This document shows positions 1-10,625 of a stretch of DNA of 64,000 nucleotides, piece by piece. Position 1 is the first letter of the stretch; each line of letters begins with the position of its first letter. This DNA is from Atrina japonica (lineage: Eukaryota > Mollusca > Bivalvia > Pterioida > Pinnidae), in NCBI GenBank assembly GCA_030159075.1, contig BROG01000338.1, forward strand, positions 555,001-619,000. The letters run 5' to 3'. The position numbers and the translations under genes were made by a program. The notes under the pieces were generated by a model. It was not told the origin of the DNA, made no database searches, and was given only the letters and a program-made list of their open reading frames with translations.

Positions 1-48
1 TATAAAATGCTTAAATTTCAAATATAAAAGTAGCATATCTTAAGATAT

Positions 49-434
49 TAAAGGGGCAATGACTGTGTTTACCAAAATATATATAAATACATTTTGTAAT
101 TCGATTTTGTTCTCTTTTTACTACTTGTGCGTGATGTACAATAACAAATAAGAGCTATACACAGGCATTAAACTATTATATTGCTATACATATTGTGGAA
201 ATAAGGTCAGGTCCCAGTATGGTATACATATACAAATAGTAAGGTTGAATAATCAGTTGCATGTGAATAATTCTCAAAATATATTTGAATTTAAGAATTT
301 TTATGCCTGTGTATATCTTGTTTTTGTTATTGAATATCAATGTAAGTATTAAAAAAAGAAAAGAATATTTTCAGGATATCGATCCATTTACAAAGATGTT
401 TACAATGTGCTGTGACATTTGACATGTCCTTTAT
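49..434 (+). mobile_element. Small inverted-repeat (MITE-like) element, copy A
   Basis: Non-coding element ending in imperfect terminal inverted repeats: AAAGGGGCAATGAC at the left and ACATGTCCTTTA at the right. Inside is a second inverted pair, at about 135-170 and its near complement at 301-335 (TATGCCTGTGTATATC). The same arrangement and the internal landmark AAGGTCAGGT recur in the opposite orientation at 36651-36940 and partly at 57285-57556, which is what shows it to be a dispersed element. No protein is encoded. The superfamily cannot be named, and exact ends and target duplications are not certain. Confidence 0.6.
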
Positions 435-470
435 TATATCATTTAGAAACGAAGTTATACGGCACAAAGA

Positions 471-745
471 GGCTTCTGATTGGTCGAAATTTCAACATTG
501 TCAGATTTTGATGAAATTTGGAATACATGGGTATGAAGGGATTGCGATTTCAATAATATGAAATTTGTTGCCGTCTGTGGGGAAAAGAGGCTTCTGATTG
601 GTCGAAATTTCAATATTGTCTGATTTCAATGATATGTGCTTCATTGCTATCAATAACAAACCAGTGCTTCTGATTGGTCACAATGTCAACATTATCTGAT
701 TTTCATAAAACTTGAAATTAACTGGTATCATCGATTGCGATTTCA
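471..745 (+). repeat. Three diverged tandem copies carrying a CTGATTGGTC motif
   Basis: Three units start near 471, 590 and 665 with GGCTTCTGATTGGTCGAAAT or a close variant, followed by a TCAACATTGTCTGATTT-like stretch. The phrase ATTGCGATTTCAA occurs after the first and third units. Each unit holds a CCAAT-box core (ATTGG). No gene start is visible nearby, so a promoter role is not supported. Confidence 0.6.
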
Positions 746-780
746 ACCTATGACTTTTATTCCTCGAAACCTGTGAAGAA

Positions 781-935
781 CAATTGTAGGTTGGTATGTG
801 ATAAATGCTTGTTGATATCAACACGACTGAGTCATTCCACCGTGTGGGGACATCATGCAATTGTAAGTTGGTATGTGATAAATGCTGGTTGATATCAACA
901 CGACTGACTTGTTCCACCGTGTGGGAGACATCATG
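781..935 (+). repeat. 77-bp tandem duplication
   Basis: A block starting CAATTGTAGGTTGGTATGTG at 781-857 is repeated with few changes at 858-935. Both copies contain the palindrome-like TTGATATCAAC and end in GACATCATG. The high identity implies a recent duplication. Confidence 0.85.
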
Positions 936-1544
936 TTACAGTACCCTGTTACAATAAACCTTTGATAATATAAACTTTGATAGACATCTGCAACAAAATC
1001 TTTAAAAGCAAGAAGGTCAAAGTGACGTACACTGATTTTGTGTTTAAGTTTACTTGCAGAAGCACGGTGTTCTATCCCTAGGTGCACTATAACCCGATTC
1101 ACTCCTTCCGCCATTAAAAATAGGTCATCATCATTTAACTGAAAAAAATGTTGAGTGTGACGCAATATAAAATTTAATAACACAAAACAATGATGGCAAT
1201 AATGAAAAGAGATGAGTCATACGAATCTCGTATTGATCTTCAAATAAACGATTTAAACGATGATAACAAGATGAAAGAAAACGAAAAATAATAATTCCAA
1301 GGCGTGTTATGATGTATTAATTATGTAGCATAATTTCACTATTGTGTTATAGTATATTTTAATGCATTGAAGAGTTACTTTCGTCAATCAGAATTATTAT
1401 GGCTGTAATGATCTAGAAATCTAACATGTTCACGGAATTACAATCATTTAATTTCGCGACATTCGGTTCGCAGGAATTACAATTAACACTGAGATTAGCC
1501 TAGAACAAAAACATTATACTTTTTTATATGACAGGATGAAACAG
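936..1544. other. AT-rich tract, nothing recognised
   Basis: No coding signature, RNA gene or strong repeat was found here. A 121-residue open frame crosses the left part on the minus strand, but it runs into the 77-bp duplication and resembles no known protein. Confidence 0.5.
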
Positions 1545-2130
1545 AACTAACAAACATTCAAACTTAGGTAGATAATTATATCTTTTAACAGAAAACAAAA
1601 TAATTGCCATTTATTGAAAGAGAATAAAGTGGGAGTTTTATTAGTAAGATGACATAGTTTTACCTTTAAACGGTGAAATAAGATCAGTACCATTATAATT
1701 CAAATTTGGATAGATAATTATCTTGTTTTAACAGAAACCGAAAGTAATTGATTTCATTTTAGAAAGAAAACAAGGTGGGTTGTATTTAGTACGATGACGC
1801 AGCATTACTTATAAAGGGTTTATCAGAATAAGTTAGTTAATAATCATTGGATAGATAATTATCTGTTTTAACAAAAAAAACCCAATAATTGTCATTATAT
1901 TCTTGGATAGATAATTATCTGTTTTAACAGGAAAAAAAATCGTCATTTGAAGAGAACAAAGTGACGAGAGTATTCAGGACGATGACTCAGTTTAAATATT
2001 AAAGATCAAGTAATTAAACCAGTTAGATAATAATTCTAATTCGAATATACAATAATCTGTCTAACAGAAAACAAAAAAGGTGATATGTATTGAAATAGAC
2101 CCAAGTTATAATCTATTAAGGATGCTGATA
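1545..2130. repeat. Degenerate tandem repeat of about 140 bp with TAGATAATTATCT palindromes
   Basis: The phrase GGATAGATAATTATCTGTTT or a variant recurs near 1569, 1709, 1850, 1906 and, weakly, 2018, followed by TTTTAACAGAAAAC and an AAAGTG..AGTA..ATGAC block. Spacing between the first three is about 141 bp; one later unit is shortened to 56 bp. TAGATAATTATCT is nearly self-complementary. It is a decayed minisatellite with no coding potential. Confidence 0.65.
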
Positions 2131-2637
2131 TAGCTTCACTTTTAAAAGGAAATCAGAGTCATGGATATGTTATCATTTTTCGAAACCTTAATACCATGTT
2201 AATATTAATAAACGTAATTATTTTAAATACAGACGACAAACATTCGAATGTTGAATTGGAATTTATATTTAAAAACTCTCTTAGAAACGCCTACTTTGTT
2301 TACAATATGAACGCAGACATTTTGGACAGCCAACGTTATGTGGAGTGGGAAATAAACCCTGTGATTTGATTGATTTCAAAATGAAAAACAAAAAAAAAGT
2401 TTTGCCTTTAATAAGTGAAATTAAGGTGATAAAAAGATACCGGAATATTACAAGTACTTTGAAAATTTAAAGGGAATGGATTAGATGAGACTAGATATTT
2501 TCTTTCTGTGCTAAATACTACTATATTTCATTTTTCTGGTCAGGGAAAATAAAACAAATTGCCAAAATGAAGTTTCATTTCATACGGCTATCCGTATGCC
2601 CTATAAACAGAAATATGATTCTCCTGTATTCCAGGGC
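2131..2637. other. AT-rich spacer, nothing recognised
   Basis: No gene, RNA or clear repeat was seen between the 140-bp repeat and the 34-bp array. Confidence 0.5.
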
Positions 2638-3006
2638 AGGAATACGATCCGGCAATAGTGAATTTTATTGCAGGAATACGACCGGGCAATGGTGAATTCT
2701 ACTGCAGGAATAGGGTCGGGCAATGATGTATTATACTACAGGAATACGACCAGGCAATAGTGAATTATACTGCAGAAATACGGCCAGACAATGGTGAATT
2801 ATACTGCAGGAATACGACCCGGTAATGGTGAATTATGCTGCAGGAATACGACCGGGCAATGGCATTATACTGCAGGAATACGGCCGGGCAATGGTGAATT
2901 ATACTGCAGGAATACGACCGGGGAATGGTGAATTATACTGCAGGAATACGACCGGGGAATGGTGAATTATTCTGCAGGAATATGACCGGGGAGTGGTAAA
3001 TTTACT
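2638..3006 (+). repeat. 34-bp minisatellite, about 11 copies
   Basis: Units read approximately AGGAATACGACCGGGCAATG followed by GTGAATTATACTGC. About eleven copies lie head to tail, one of them shortened by two bases. The later units (2840-3000) are more alike than the early ones, which suggests recent growth at the right side. It is notably more GC-rich than its surroundings. Confidence 0.9.
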
Positions 3007-3150
3007 ATTTGTTAAATATAGGAAGCTTGCATATGGGGCGTATCTTGGGTGATGTTTATAAGCCAAATATTAAATTTAAACAAAATGTAGTACGTACTTT
3101 GAAAATTGATTTTATCCATGAAATGAGATTCATTAATATAAGGAATTTAA

Positions 3151-3260
3151 CTGCTTGTGATGGTTTAGTGGTAGAGCAATTGACTCGCAATGGAAGATCA
3201 CGGATTCGTTTCTTCTTGTCAGGTCATAACAAAGGCCGTAAAAATGGTTATGATTTAAAA
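3151..3260 (+). mobile_element. tRNA-derived SINE relic
   Basis: A tRNA-like head is visible: an A-box-like GGTTTAGTGGTAGAGC at 3162-3177 and a B-box-like ATCACGGATTCGTTTC about 20 bases further on. The acceptor arms do not pair, so this is not a tRNA gene. A 90-residue open frame crosses it by chance. It abuts a retroelement 3' UTR fragment. Confidence 0.5.
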
Positions 3261-3430
3261 ATCTCAGATAACAAAATATAGATCTTCAAGCACGGGCCTC
3301 TGAAAATCCAGAGGTGGAATCAGGTGCCATGGAGAAGTAAACATCCCCTGTTGACCGGTGACAGCATGAAACAATTGAGGATGAATTGCAGTGAGGTGAG
3401 GTTCCTTCGCCAAGCGTTCGGCATGCAAAA
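3261..3430 (-). mobile_element. Retroelement 3' UTR fragment
   Basis: On the plus strand it begins ATCTCAGATAACAAAATATA, the complement of the family's 3' terminus, then continues with CCAGAGGTGGAATCAGGTGC and CATCCCCTGTTGACCGGTGA. These match the 3' UTR at 33545-33720 and 50570-50720. About 40 bases of the consensus are deleted near 3290. It is a 5'-truncated insertion with no coding part. Confidence 0.75.
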
Positions 3431-4744
3431 TGAAAATCATCGTTCATTCTGATGAGACTTTCGCAGCACAATATTGAATCCTCACTGCTTGGGCGTCAAT
3501 GTACAGTACACATAAAAATATGTGACAGTTCTCCTAAACTTTGAGAGATCTCGATATAGGTAAAACAATTCCTGGCGGATTGTAAAATAACAATAACCAG
3601 TGTTATCAAGTCATATACGTACTCAGATAAAAAGAAACCGTATATTTATGAGAATAAATACATATTATGTATACTTCTACATACTGTATACATTGCAATC
3701 AAACAGTCAAATCTCAGACAGTATATATTTTATAAAAAAAATTATACCTTTTTGTATAAAAAATCTCATGCGGTCACCACTGTCCGTTTATTGTTGGTCT
3801 AATAGCGTAGTATCTAAATCAATGTACAAGTCAATGTAATCATAGACGACGTCTAATAACATATACGAGATCAACGATATTGTTTACATTAAGACAATCT
3901 AAATCACAATGAAATTCAAAAATCTTAGTCCTTGTTAAATATCACTTCTCTAGACAAGTTTATATGAAACGTAAATTACCGTTTGTGAGAGAAGATAATT
4001 GAAATACTAGAACTAACTCGTATGTCAGTAGTTCCTTAATGTATAAAAAATATTCAAGTACAATGATCAATTCAATAAGTCATATTCGTTCATATGTACG
4101 ACTTTAAGCGTATGACTTTAAGCATTCTTGTACAAAATTGTTTTGTAGTATAAAGTACAAATCAGATCATGATCTATTTAAGAACCAAAAATACCAAAAC
4201 ATTAACCGCTAAAAGGCTCTAGATACAGTACACACATATGATGAACATTGGACAAACAAGGCTTTCCGGAAAATTTGGAGGCGGAACAAAATGTCACGGA
4301 TGAATAAGCAATTTTTCGCTGTCTACCTACCGTAATCCACCATGACGAATCTGAATCTGGGTCCTTTTACATTCAATTTCTGTAATGCTTATTTCAGTTC
4401 ATAAATTGTGTCAACATTCATGAAGGTAATGGAAAAGGTAATAGAAAAATATTCCTAAAAGCTCCTACATTTCTCCTAAAGGGAACCAGTCTATTCTGAA
4501 TGACACTACAATACAGACTGACAACATATTAAATCATTAACAGTCGCCAAATCTACACCTAAGAAGAATGAAAATAAAAAAAATATATATCCATAGGAAA
4601 TCCAGATACGGTATCAGATGTTATGGATAGGCATCTCATGGTGACTAATTATACGGTGATTCTGCAGTGTAACCGTGATTTAAGAATTTGTTTAAGCCTT
4701 AATTACAATCCCTGTATACGTATTTAAAAATGAAATCTAACATT
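3431..4744. other. AT-rich tract, nothing recognised
   Basis: Only short chance open frames are present (the longest, near 3600-3839, is tyrosine- and isoleucine-rich and like nothing known). No RNA gene or strong repeat was found. Confidence 0.5.
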
Positions 4745-5480
4745 TTGGTACGATCGCTGATATACGAGTTTAACAATTAGTATAATCCATGGTAACAATT
4801 GCTTTGTCGTGAAATACTTAGTTACAATTTATAAGTAATCTCAATATAGTAAGGATTTAACAATTCTACAGACCCTTGTTTAAAGTCGCTATATACGGGT
4901 TTAACAATTCTACAGACCTTTGTTTATAGTCGCTATATACGGGTTTAAGAAGTCATGAAACTCTTGGTTAAAGTCGCTATATACGAGTTGACAATTTACA
5001 GACCCTAGGTTATAGTCTCTATAAACGGGTTTAACATGTCGTGAAACCCTTGGTTAAAACCGCTATATACAGGTTAAACAAGTCTGCAACCCCTTGGTTT
5101 ATAGTCGCTATATACAGGTTTAACAAGTCTGCAAACCCTTGATTATAGTCGCTATATACGAGTTTAACAAGTCCATAAAACCCTTTGTTATATAGCTGTA
5201 AACGAGTTTAACAGATCTGCAAACCCTTGGTTAGAGTCGCTATAAACCCTTGGTTATACTCGCTTTAAACGGGTTAACAAATTGTTAAGGGCCATTGTTG
5301 AAGTCGCTATATACGGGTTAAACAGGTTTACAAACCCATTGGTTTAAGTCGCTATCTACGATTTAACGAATTGTAAAGCGCCTTGGTTAAAGTAACTTTA
5401 TACGGGTTTATAGAAGTAGTTAAACCCTTGATTGTAGTAGCTATATATCGAAAAAAAAATGGATAAAGTCGCTATATACG
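4745..5480 (+). repeat. Minisatellite of about 44 bp
   Basis: Units centre on GTCGCTATATACGGGTTTAA followed by CAAGTCTGCAAACCCTTGGT. About thirteen recognisable units lie between 4886 and 5470, with a more decayed unit near 4752. Unit length varies by several bases. No coding potential. Confidence 0.85.
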
Positions 5481-5514
5481 TGTGTTACAAGTGTTATCGA
5501 ACAAAAACATTTTA

Positions 5515-5646
5515 CAAAAAAAACCCCAGAAAAACCCTCAAATTTCACACATTTTCGGCCACTTGGCCTTTATAAAGTGAAAGACGACAATATAAAGGTC
5601 AAGTGGCCAAAAATTTATGAAATTTGAGTGTTTTTCTTTTTTTTTT
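5515..5646. mobile_element. Foldback (long inverted repeat) element
   Basis: The left arm (about 5515-5573) and right arm (about 5591-5646) are near-perfect complements around a spacer of about 17 bases. Left reads CTCAAATTTCACACATTTTC then GGCCACTTGGCCTTTATA; right reads TATAAAGGTCAAGTGGCC. The outer ends are A-rich and T-rich. The stem is about 55 bp, which fits a short foldback or MITE and could also form an RNA hairpin if transcribed. Confidence 0.75.
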
Positions 5647-6351
5647 GCATACTGATACTTCCCTTTTGAGGACATTAGATTTTATTGGAAAAACATTTTA
5701 GATTGCAAATTAAGATCATCGCATCAGTCGCACGATTTTCGAAAACAAAATGACGATTTCTGTTTTGCTTTGCCTCAGGTGTTAAACGACCTCTGTAAAC
5801 ATGACACATATATTCTTGAACTTTTGTAAATCACTGCATTTAAGTAGTTCATGTATATTATTATTTATAGATTGCTATCTACAGTTATACAAAATAGTTC
5901 ACATCATTCTGACTGAGGCAATGTGTTACACGTGTTTTGGTGATATATCATATTGTCCTTGTAATGTTATTTAACACGCCATCTTACAATTATTATGCTC
6001 TCAATGTTGCTGCTCGTGCATATTACTGTCAAATGTTTGCTCTGATATGATTACAATATACTTAAGATTAAAACAAATATTTAATTAACGAAATAATTTC
6101 AATCAGAACTAAACTGCAAAATCAGAATCATCATGAATTCAGGTACTATGCATTCATTCCAATCATTTATGAAAAGTATAAAATTAACATTCCAACTTGC
6201 ATTAAAAGACACCTCTGTATAAAGGACACCTGTCTATAAAGGTCATTCAAACAAAATCTTTGGTAACTTTTTATAACGATCTTATCTGTCTTACCTTTCT
6301 GTAACGGTTAGTTTTGTGTGTTCTCTTGAGCGGCCTTTACAGACATGTATT
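5647..6351. other. AT-rich tract with a short CTATAAAGG duplication
   Basis: At 6208-6245 the phrase ACACCTCTGTATAAAGG is followed by ACACCTGTCTATAAAGG. Nothing else was recognised. Confidence 0.4.
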
Positions 6352-6500
6352 ACTGTATACCAGAGTATTAACTGTAAGAGGGTTCAGGAGAAAATCATTT
6401 TGACCTTAAAAAATTCAGAGTGGGATCAGATGTCATGGAGGGGTAATCTTTCCCTGTTGACCGGTCACGCGTGTTCCGAGTCCACAGACAAATTCAGATT
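6352..6500 (-). mobile_element. Retroelement 3' UTR fragment
   Basis: The plus strand reads ATACCAGAGTATTAACTGTA and later GAGTGGGATCAGATGTCATG, then TTTCCCTGTTGACCGGTCAC and GAGTCCACAG. This is the complement of the 3' UTR seen downstream of the RT reading frame at 33.5 kb. It is 5'-truncated. Confidence 0.75.
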
Positions 6501-7489
6501 AAATATGGGAAGATTAAATGCTATTTGAATGTATAGAGTCGTCAGCAACAAGACTGTTAGTTTTCGCACGTCTGATTTCAATATAGATTGTGTTCTCTAA
6601 ATTCGCTTGTAATCTACAGATTTGAAAGAAGCTGTGTTATAACTCTTCCTTGCAGCATCTACACAAACACATCTGTAGTGTTAAATTATAGATTACTAGT
6701 GTCAAATGCAGGCAAAAACTACGCACATGACACCTTTAAGTACGCTCCGTACTCTATTTGAATAATATATAAGCTTGAAATCATATAGAATAAATTGACA
6801 TAATCCAAAATATTTATATTCTATAACTTGTTATGGTTAGAAATAGAACTCAGCTGTTACTTAGTATATTAGTCAGTCTATATATGAAAAACATGTACTT
6901 ATCGAACTACGGTTTTCGAAAAAAAATATTGCATAAATATTTCTGATTGCATAGAATATTCATTGTTAAACAACGTATTAAATGTAGTTTCATTATATAT
7001 TTTGAATTTTAATTTCTAAATTAAAAAATCAAAAAAGTTTTGTGATGAAAACTCCCTATATGGGTAAGTATAATTGTGATGTTTATTTTTTTTACTTCTG
7101 TTTCTTGGAAACATTTATTTATCTGTCTAAAAGTGAAAATTTTATTGAATTTTGATAAGAAATGGCTTCAAAGTATGTTTTTTGAAAAAAATGTGATTTT
7201 ATATGAAATATATATATAAAAAAAATGATAGCGTCCTATTAATTTTGTCCTGTATAACTGAAAAAGATGCTGAGTATGGCGTAATACACCACTTAAATAG
7301 GTAGTGTATGTAAAAGAGAAAAGTACTGATATATCCATGTAAAATGATCGATCAATTATAAACAGAAAGTCTTACGTGAATAGTGCACGTTCCTGTACAA
7401 TGTGTTGACCATTACATCATTTTCAACACGTATATAAGATATATCTACTGCTCTCCGATGTAAAAGGCCTATATGGTAATACAAATTAA
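6501..7489. other. AT-rich tract, nothing recognised
   Basis: No coding signature, RNA gene or repeat could be supported between the UTR fragment and the 330-bp satellite. Confidence 0.5.
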
Positions 7490-8356
7490 CTTAGTCTTTG
7501 AGCCACCGATATCCCCTGTTACCCCCAGGGGGAATTTTTAAGGTTATGATTTTCTGAAAGGTTATTAAAAAGGCTATAAAATGAGACATGTTAGCACTCT
7601 GGCTGTTGGGGTGTATAGGAGTTTTGGGGTTAAACCATAGAAAATTAACAAAAATCGCTGAAAACTGAAAAACCTCAATTAATCTCTCATTTATAGTCCC
7701 TGTTTGCAGTGAAAGTACTGGTTGTATGGTAAATATCTTTAATGACAAGTATTGACCCAATTAACAACAATTATTTGTCAAATTTGGTGTTTAGGATAAA
7801 AAAATCAATTTTTAAACAGAAATATAAAAAATAAAAAAAGTTTTATACTTTAAACCGCTTATAACCCATATTTTTACCAAGGGATTTTTAAGCTAATGTT
7901 TTTTTCAGAGAGCCCATCAAAAGTTCTACAAATTGAGTTTTGTTAGCACTCTAGACACTTAGCGGTTTTGGGTAAAACATCATAGAAATTAAACAGAAAT
8001 CGCTAAAAATTGGAAATTAATTAATCCTTCATTTAAGGTCTTTTTACAATTAGAGTAATAATTGTATGACAGATAGCTTAAATGATATATATGGACACAA
8101 TAAATAGTGATTTATTTTAATGAAGTTAGTGTTTTGAGGTAAAAACCATGAAAATTAACCGAAAAATCGCTGAAAACTGGAAAACCTCAATTAATCCTTA
8201 ACTTTAGGCCTTTGTTTGCAATGAAAGTACTGGTTGTATGATACGTATCTTCATTATTTATCATATTTGGGGTTTTGAGAAAAAAGACCAAATTTTTTAA
8301 TAGAAATCAATGTAAGACTAGACTTTAGGCAACTAAAACCCTCAGTTTTAGTCGCC
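7490..8356 (+). repeat. Satellite of about 330 bp, forward units before the RT insertion
   Basis: Recurring landmarks in fixed order are: CCCCAGTTTTACCAAGGGG-like, TCTGAAAGGTTATTAAAAAG, TGTTAGCACTCTGGCTGTT, AAATCGCTGAAAACTGGAAA, CTCAATTAATCCTTCATTTA, TTTGCAATGAAAGTACTGG and TTTGGTGTTTTGAGG. Units start near 7490 and 7850, with a partial one near 8150. An 89-residue minus-strand open frame inside it is a by-product of the repeat. Confidence 0.8.
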
Positions 8357-9003
8357 TGTTTGCAAACAGTTAGCATCTCGGTTCAATTTTACTTACAGTT
8401 ATATCGACGATGTTCTGTCCATAAATAATTAAGAATTTCAGAAGAACCTCGGCCAGATGTATCCTGTTGAGCTAGAGATCAACGAGACGACAGAGAGGAA
8501 CACATCTGCTTCTTATCTAGATTTACTCCTGTCGATTACAAAAGACGGTCAACTTCACACATCCCTCTATGACAAACGAGACTATTTCAATTTCCATATT
8601 ATCATTTCTAAGTAGTAATATTCCATCTTCTCCAGAAGTTTTATGGTCGATACGGGGATCTTGTTAAACATTATGAAGTCCCCCTCTCAGATATATTAGA
8701 TAGTATTCTGGATCACGGACATAGACAGTGACTCCGTTTCACCAATCATGCTTTTCACCGAACTTGACCTCATCACCAAACTTGACCTTTTTACCGAATT
8801 TGACCCGCTTATCGAACTGGTTTCCATGGAACATTTGCGACGGGTGTAGCATGCCAGCAGAAGACGCAGACTCCTTCCAGACACCTGGTCTTATTCCGTT
8901 TGGGATTCGTAGTTGTTCTTCGTGTTGAGACCATTTGCACATCTAATTCGTCGTGTTATAATGGATTTGAGTTTTGATGATTGATTGGTACTTCTTCAAT
9001 TTT
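8357..9003 (+). mobile_element. Retroelement relic (RT C-terminal part plus 3' UTR, subfamily 2) inserted in the satellite
   Basis: Translation from about 8373 gives RFNFTYSYIDDVLSINN, the catalytic YxDD box of a reverse transcriptase, then YPVELEINETTERNTSASYL and YDKRDYFNFHI. After in-frame stops, the terminal domain is seen again (YGRYGDLVKHYEVPLSDIL). The tail contains a GAACTTGACC-type short repeat (8757-8815) and ends with TTTGGGATTCGTAGTTGTTC and a run shared with 25857-25980 and, inverted, with 29205-29440. This UTR differs from that of the 33-kb copies, hence subfamily 2. It is non-functional. Confidence 0.8.
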
Positions 9004-10058
9004 ACTTTTTATCAAATTGGATTTTAGAGGGTATGCTCATCTGAAAGCTTACCAAAAAGGCTACAAAATGAGCCATGTTAGCACCCTAGGCATTTAAGTG
9101 TTTTGAGACAAAACAATAAAAACAATGAATAAATCTTTGAAAACTGGAGAATCCTTCATTAATTGCCACTTTTTGCAATGAGTTTAATGATTGTATGACA
9201 GATATCTAAATTGAGAAGTTTTAGCACATTATACAATCTTTATCTTACATTTGATGTTTTGAGGACTAAAAACCATTTTTTTAACAAAACTGTGAACAAA
9301 ATTGATATACTGTTGGCCACTAAAGACCCTGTTCTTTACCAAGGGGTATTTTGGAGGTATATTTGTCAGAAAGCTTAATGAAAATGCTACAAAATAAGTC
9401 GTATTAGCTCTCTAGCCCTTGGGATGTTCAAGAATTTTGGGGCAAACCCATGAAATAGTAACAAAATCTATCGAAATGGGAAAATCTCAAATAATCCTTC
9501 ATTTATTATGGCTTTTTGCAATGAGTTTAACTTTTGTGTGACAAATACCTGGAATAATACGTATTGGCCTATTACACAATCAAATGTGTAAAAAGTTTAT
9601 TTCACTTTAGGCCACTAAATACATGTACCACAATTTTTATCAACGGTAAGTTTCGACAACTTGAAAACCAGTATTAAATTTTTCATTTATGGTCTCTTTT
9701 TGCACTTCCAAAAATGGTGGAATAGCAGATATTTTAATTGATGAGCATTGGTATATTAAACAATCTGTGTCAGATGTGGTTTTTGGGGGTCTAAACCCAA
9801 ATTTCAAAGCAGTAATCTGTCAAGAAATATTAGATTTATACCAATAATAACCCCAGTTTCAACAAAGGGCATTTTGAGGGCATTCCTTTGCCAAAAACAT
9901 TTAAAAGATACAAATATATGTTGTGTTAGAACTCTGGCTGTTTAAGGGTTTAGGAGTTTTAAGGTGAAAGCAGGAAATTTTGATAAGAATTGTTGAAAAC
10001 TAGAAAAGCTAGTAAACCTTCGATTATAGTTGACTTTTGTAATAAAACTTATTAATGC
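9004..10058 (+). repeat. Satellite of about 330 bp, forward units after the RT insertion
   Basis: The array resumes in nearly the same phase as it stopped (…CAGTTTTA before, TTTATCAAA after the insertion). Units are marked by TGTTAGCACCCTAGG near 9077, a GTATTAGCTCTCTAGCC variant near 9398 and TGTTAGAACTCTGGCTG near 9925; the unit near 9600-9800 is partly deleted. Confidence 0.8.
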
Positions 10059-10625
10059 TAATTTTCATGGTTTTTACCTCAAAACACCAACTGTAGTAAA
10101 CAATCATTCTTTATCATGCCAATAATTATCATTTTGAAGTCATCTGCCATGTAAGTTTTGATTTAATTGCGAAAAAGAACTTAAATAAAGGATTTATTGT
10201 GTATGTCCAATTTTCAGCGATTTCTGTTTATTTTATATGAATTTTACCCCAAAACTCCTACGTAGCCAGAGTGCTAACAATGCTCAAATTGTAGCATTCT
10301 TATAGGCTTTCTGAAAATTATGCTCTCCAAAAATTATGTTTGTAAAACCTGGGTTATAAATGGCTTAAAGTCTGATGCTTTTTTCACAAATTTCTGTTTT
10401 AAATTTTTGTTTTTACCCCAAAGCACCAAATTTGATACACAATGATTGTTTAATGGGTCAATACTTATCATCTAAGATATTTACCATACAACCCTTACTT
10501 TCATTGCAAATGAAGGCCTAAACTGAAGGATAAATAAGTTTTCCAGTCTTCGGTGATTTTTTGTTAATTTTCATGGTTTTTACCTCAAAACAACAATTTT
10601 GATAAATCAAATCATTCATGATTGT
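10059..10625 (-). repeat. Satellite of about 330 bp, inverted units
   Basis: From about 10060 the same unit appears as its complement: TTTCATGGTTTTTACCTCAA, CCAATTTTCAGCGATTTCTG, CAAAACTCCTACGTAGCCAG and AGAGTGCTAACA. About one and a half units are present. The array therefore contains an orientation switch near 10055-10065. Confidence 0.8.

Noticed and set aside
7491..7760. 89-residue minus-strand frame
   Set aside because: Lies entirely within one unit of the 330-bp satellite and is not open in the other units.
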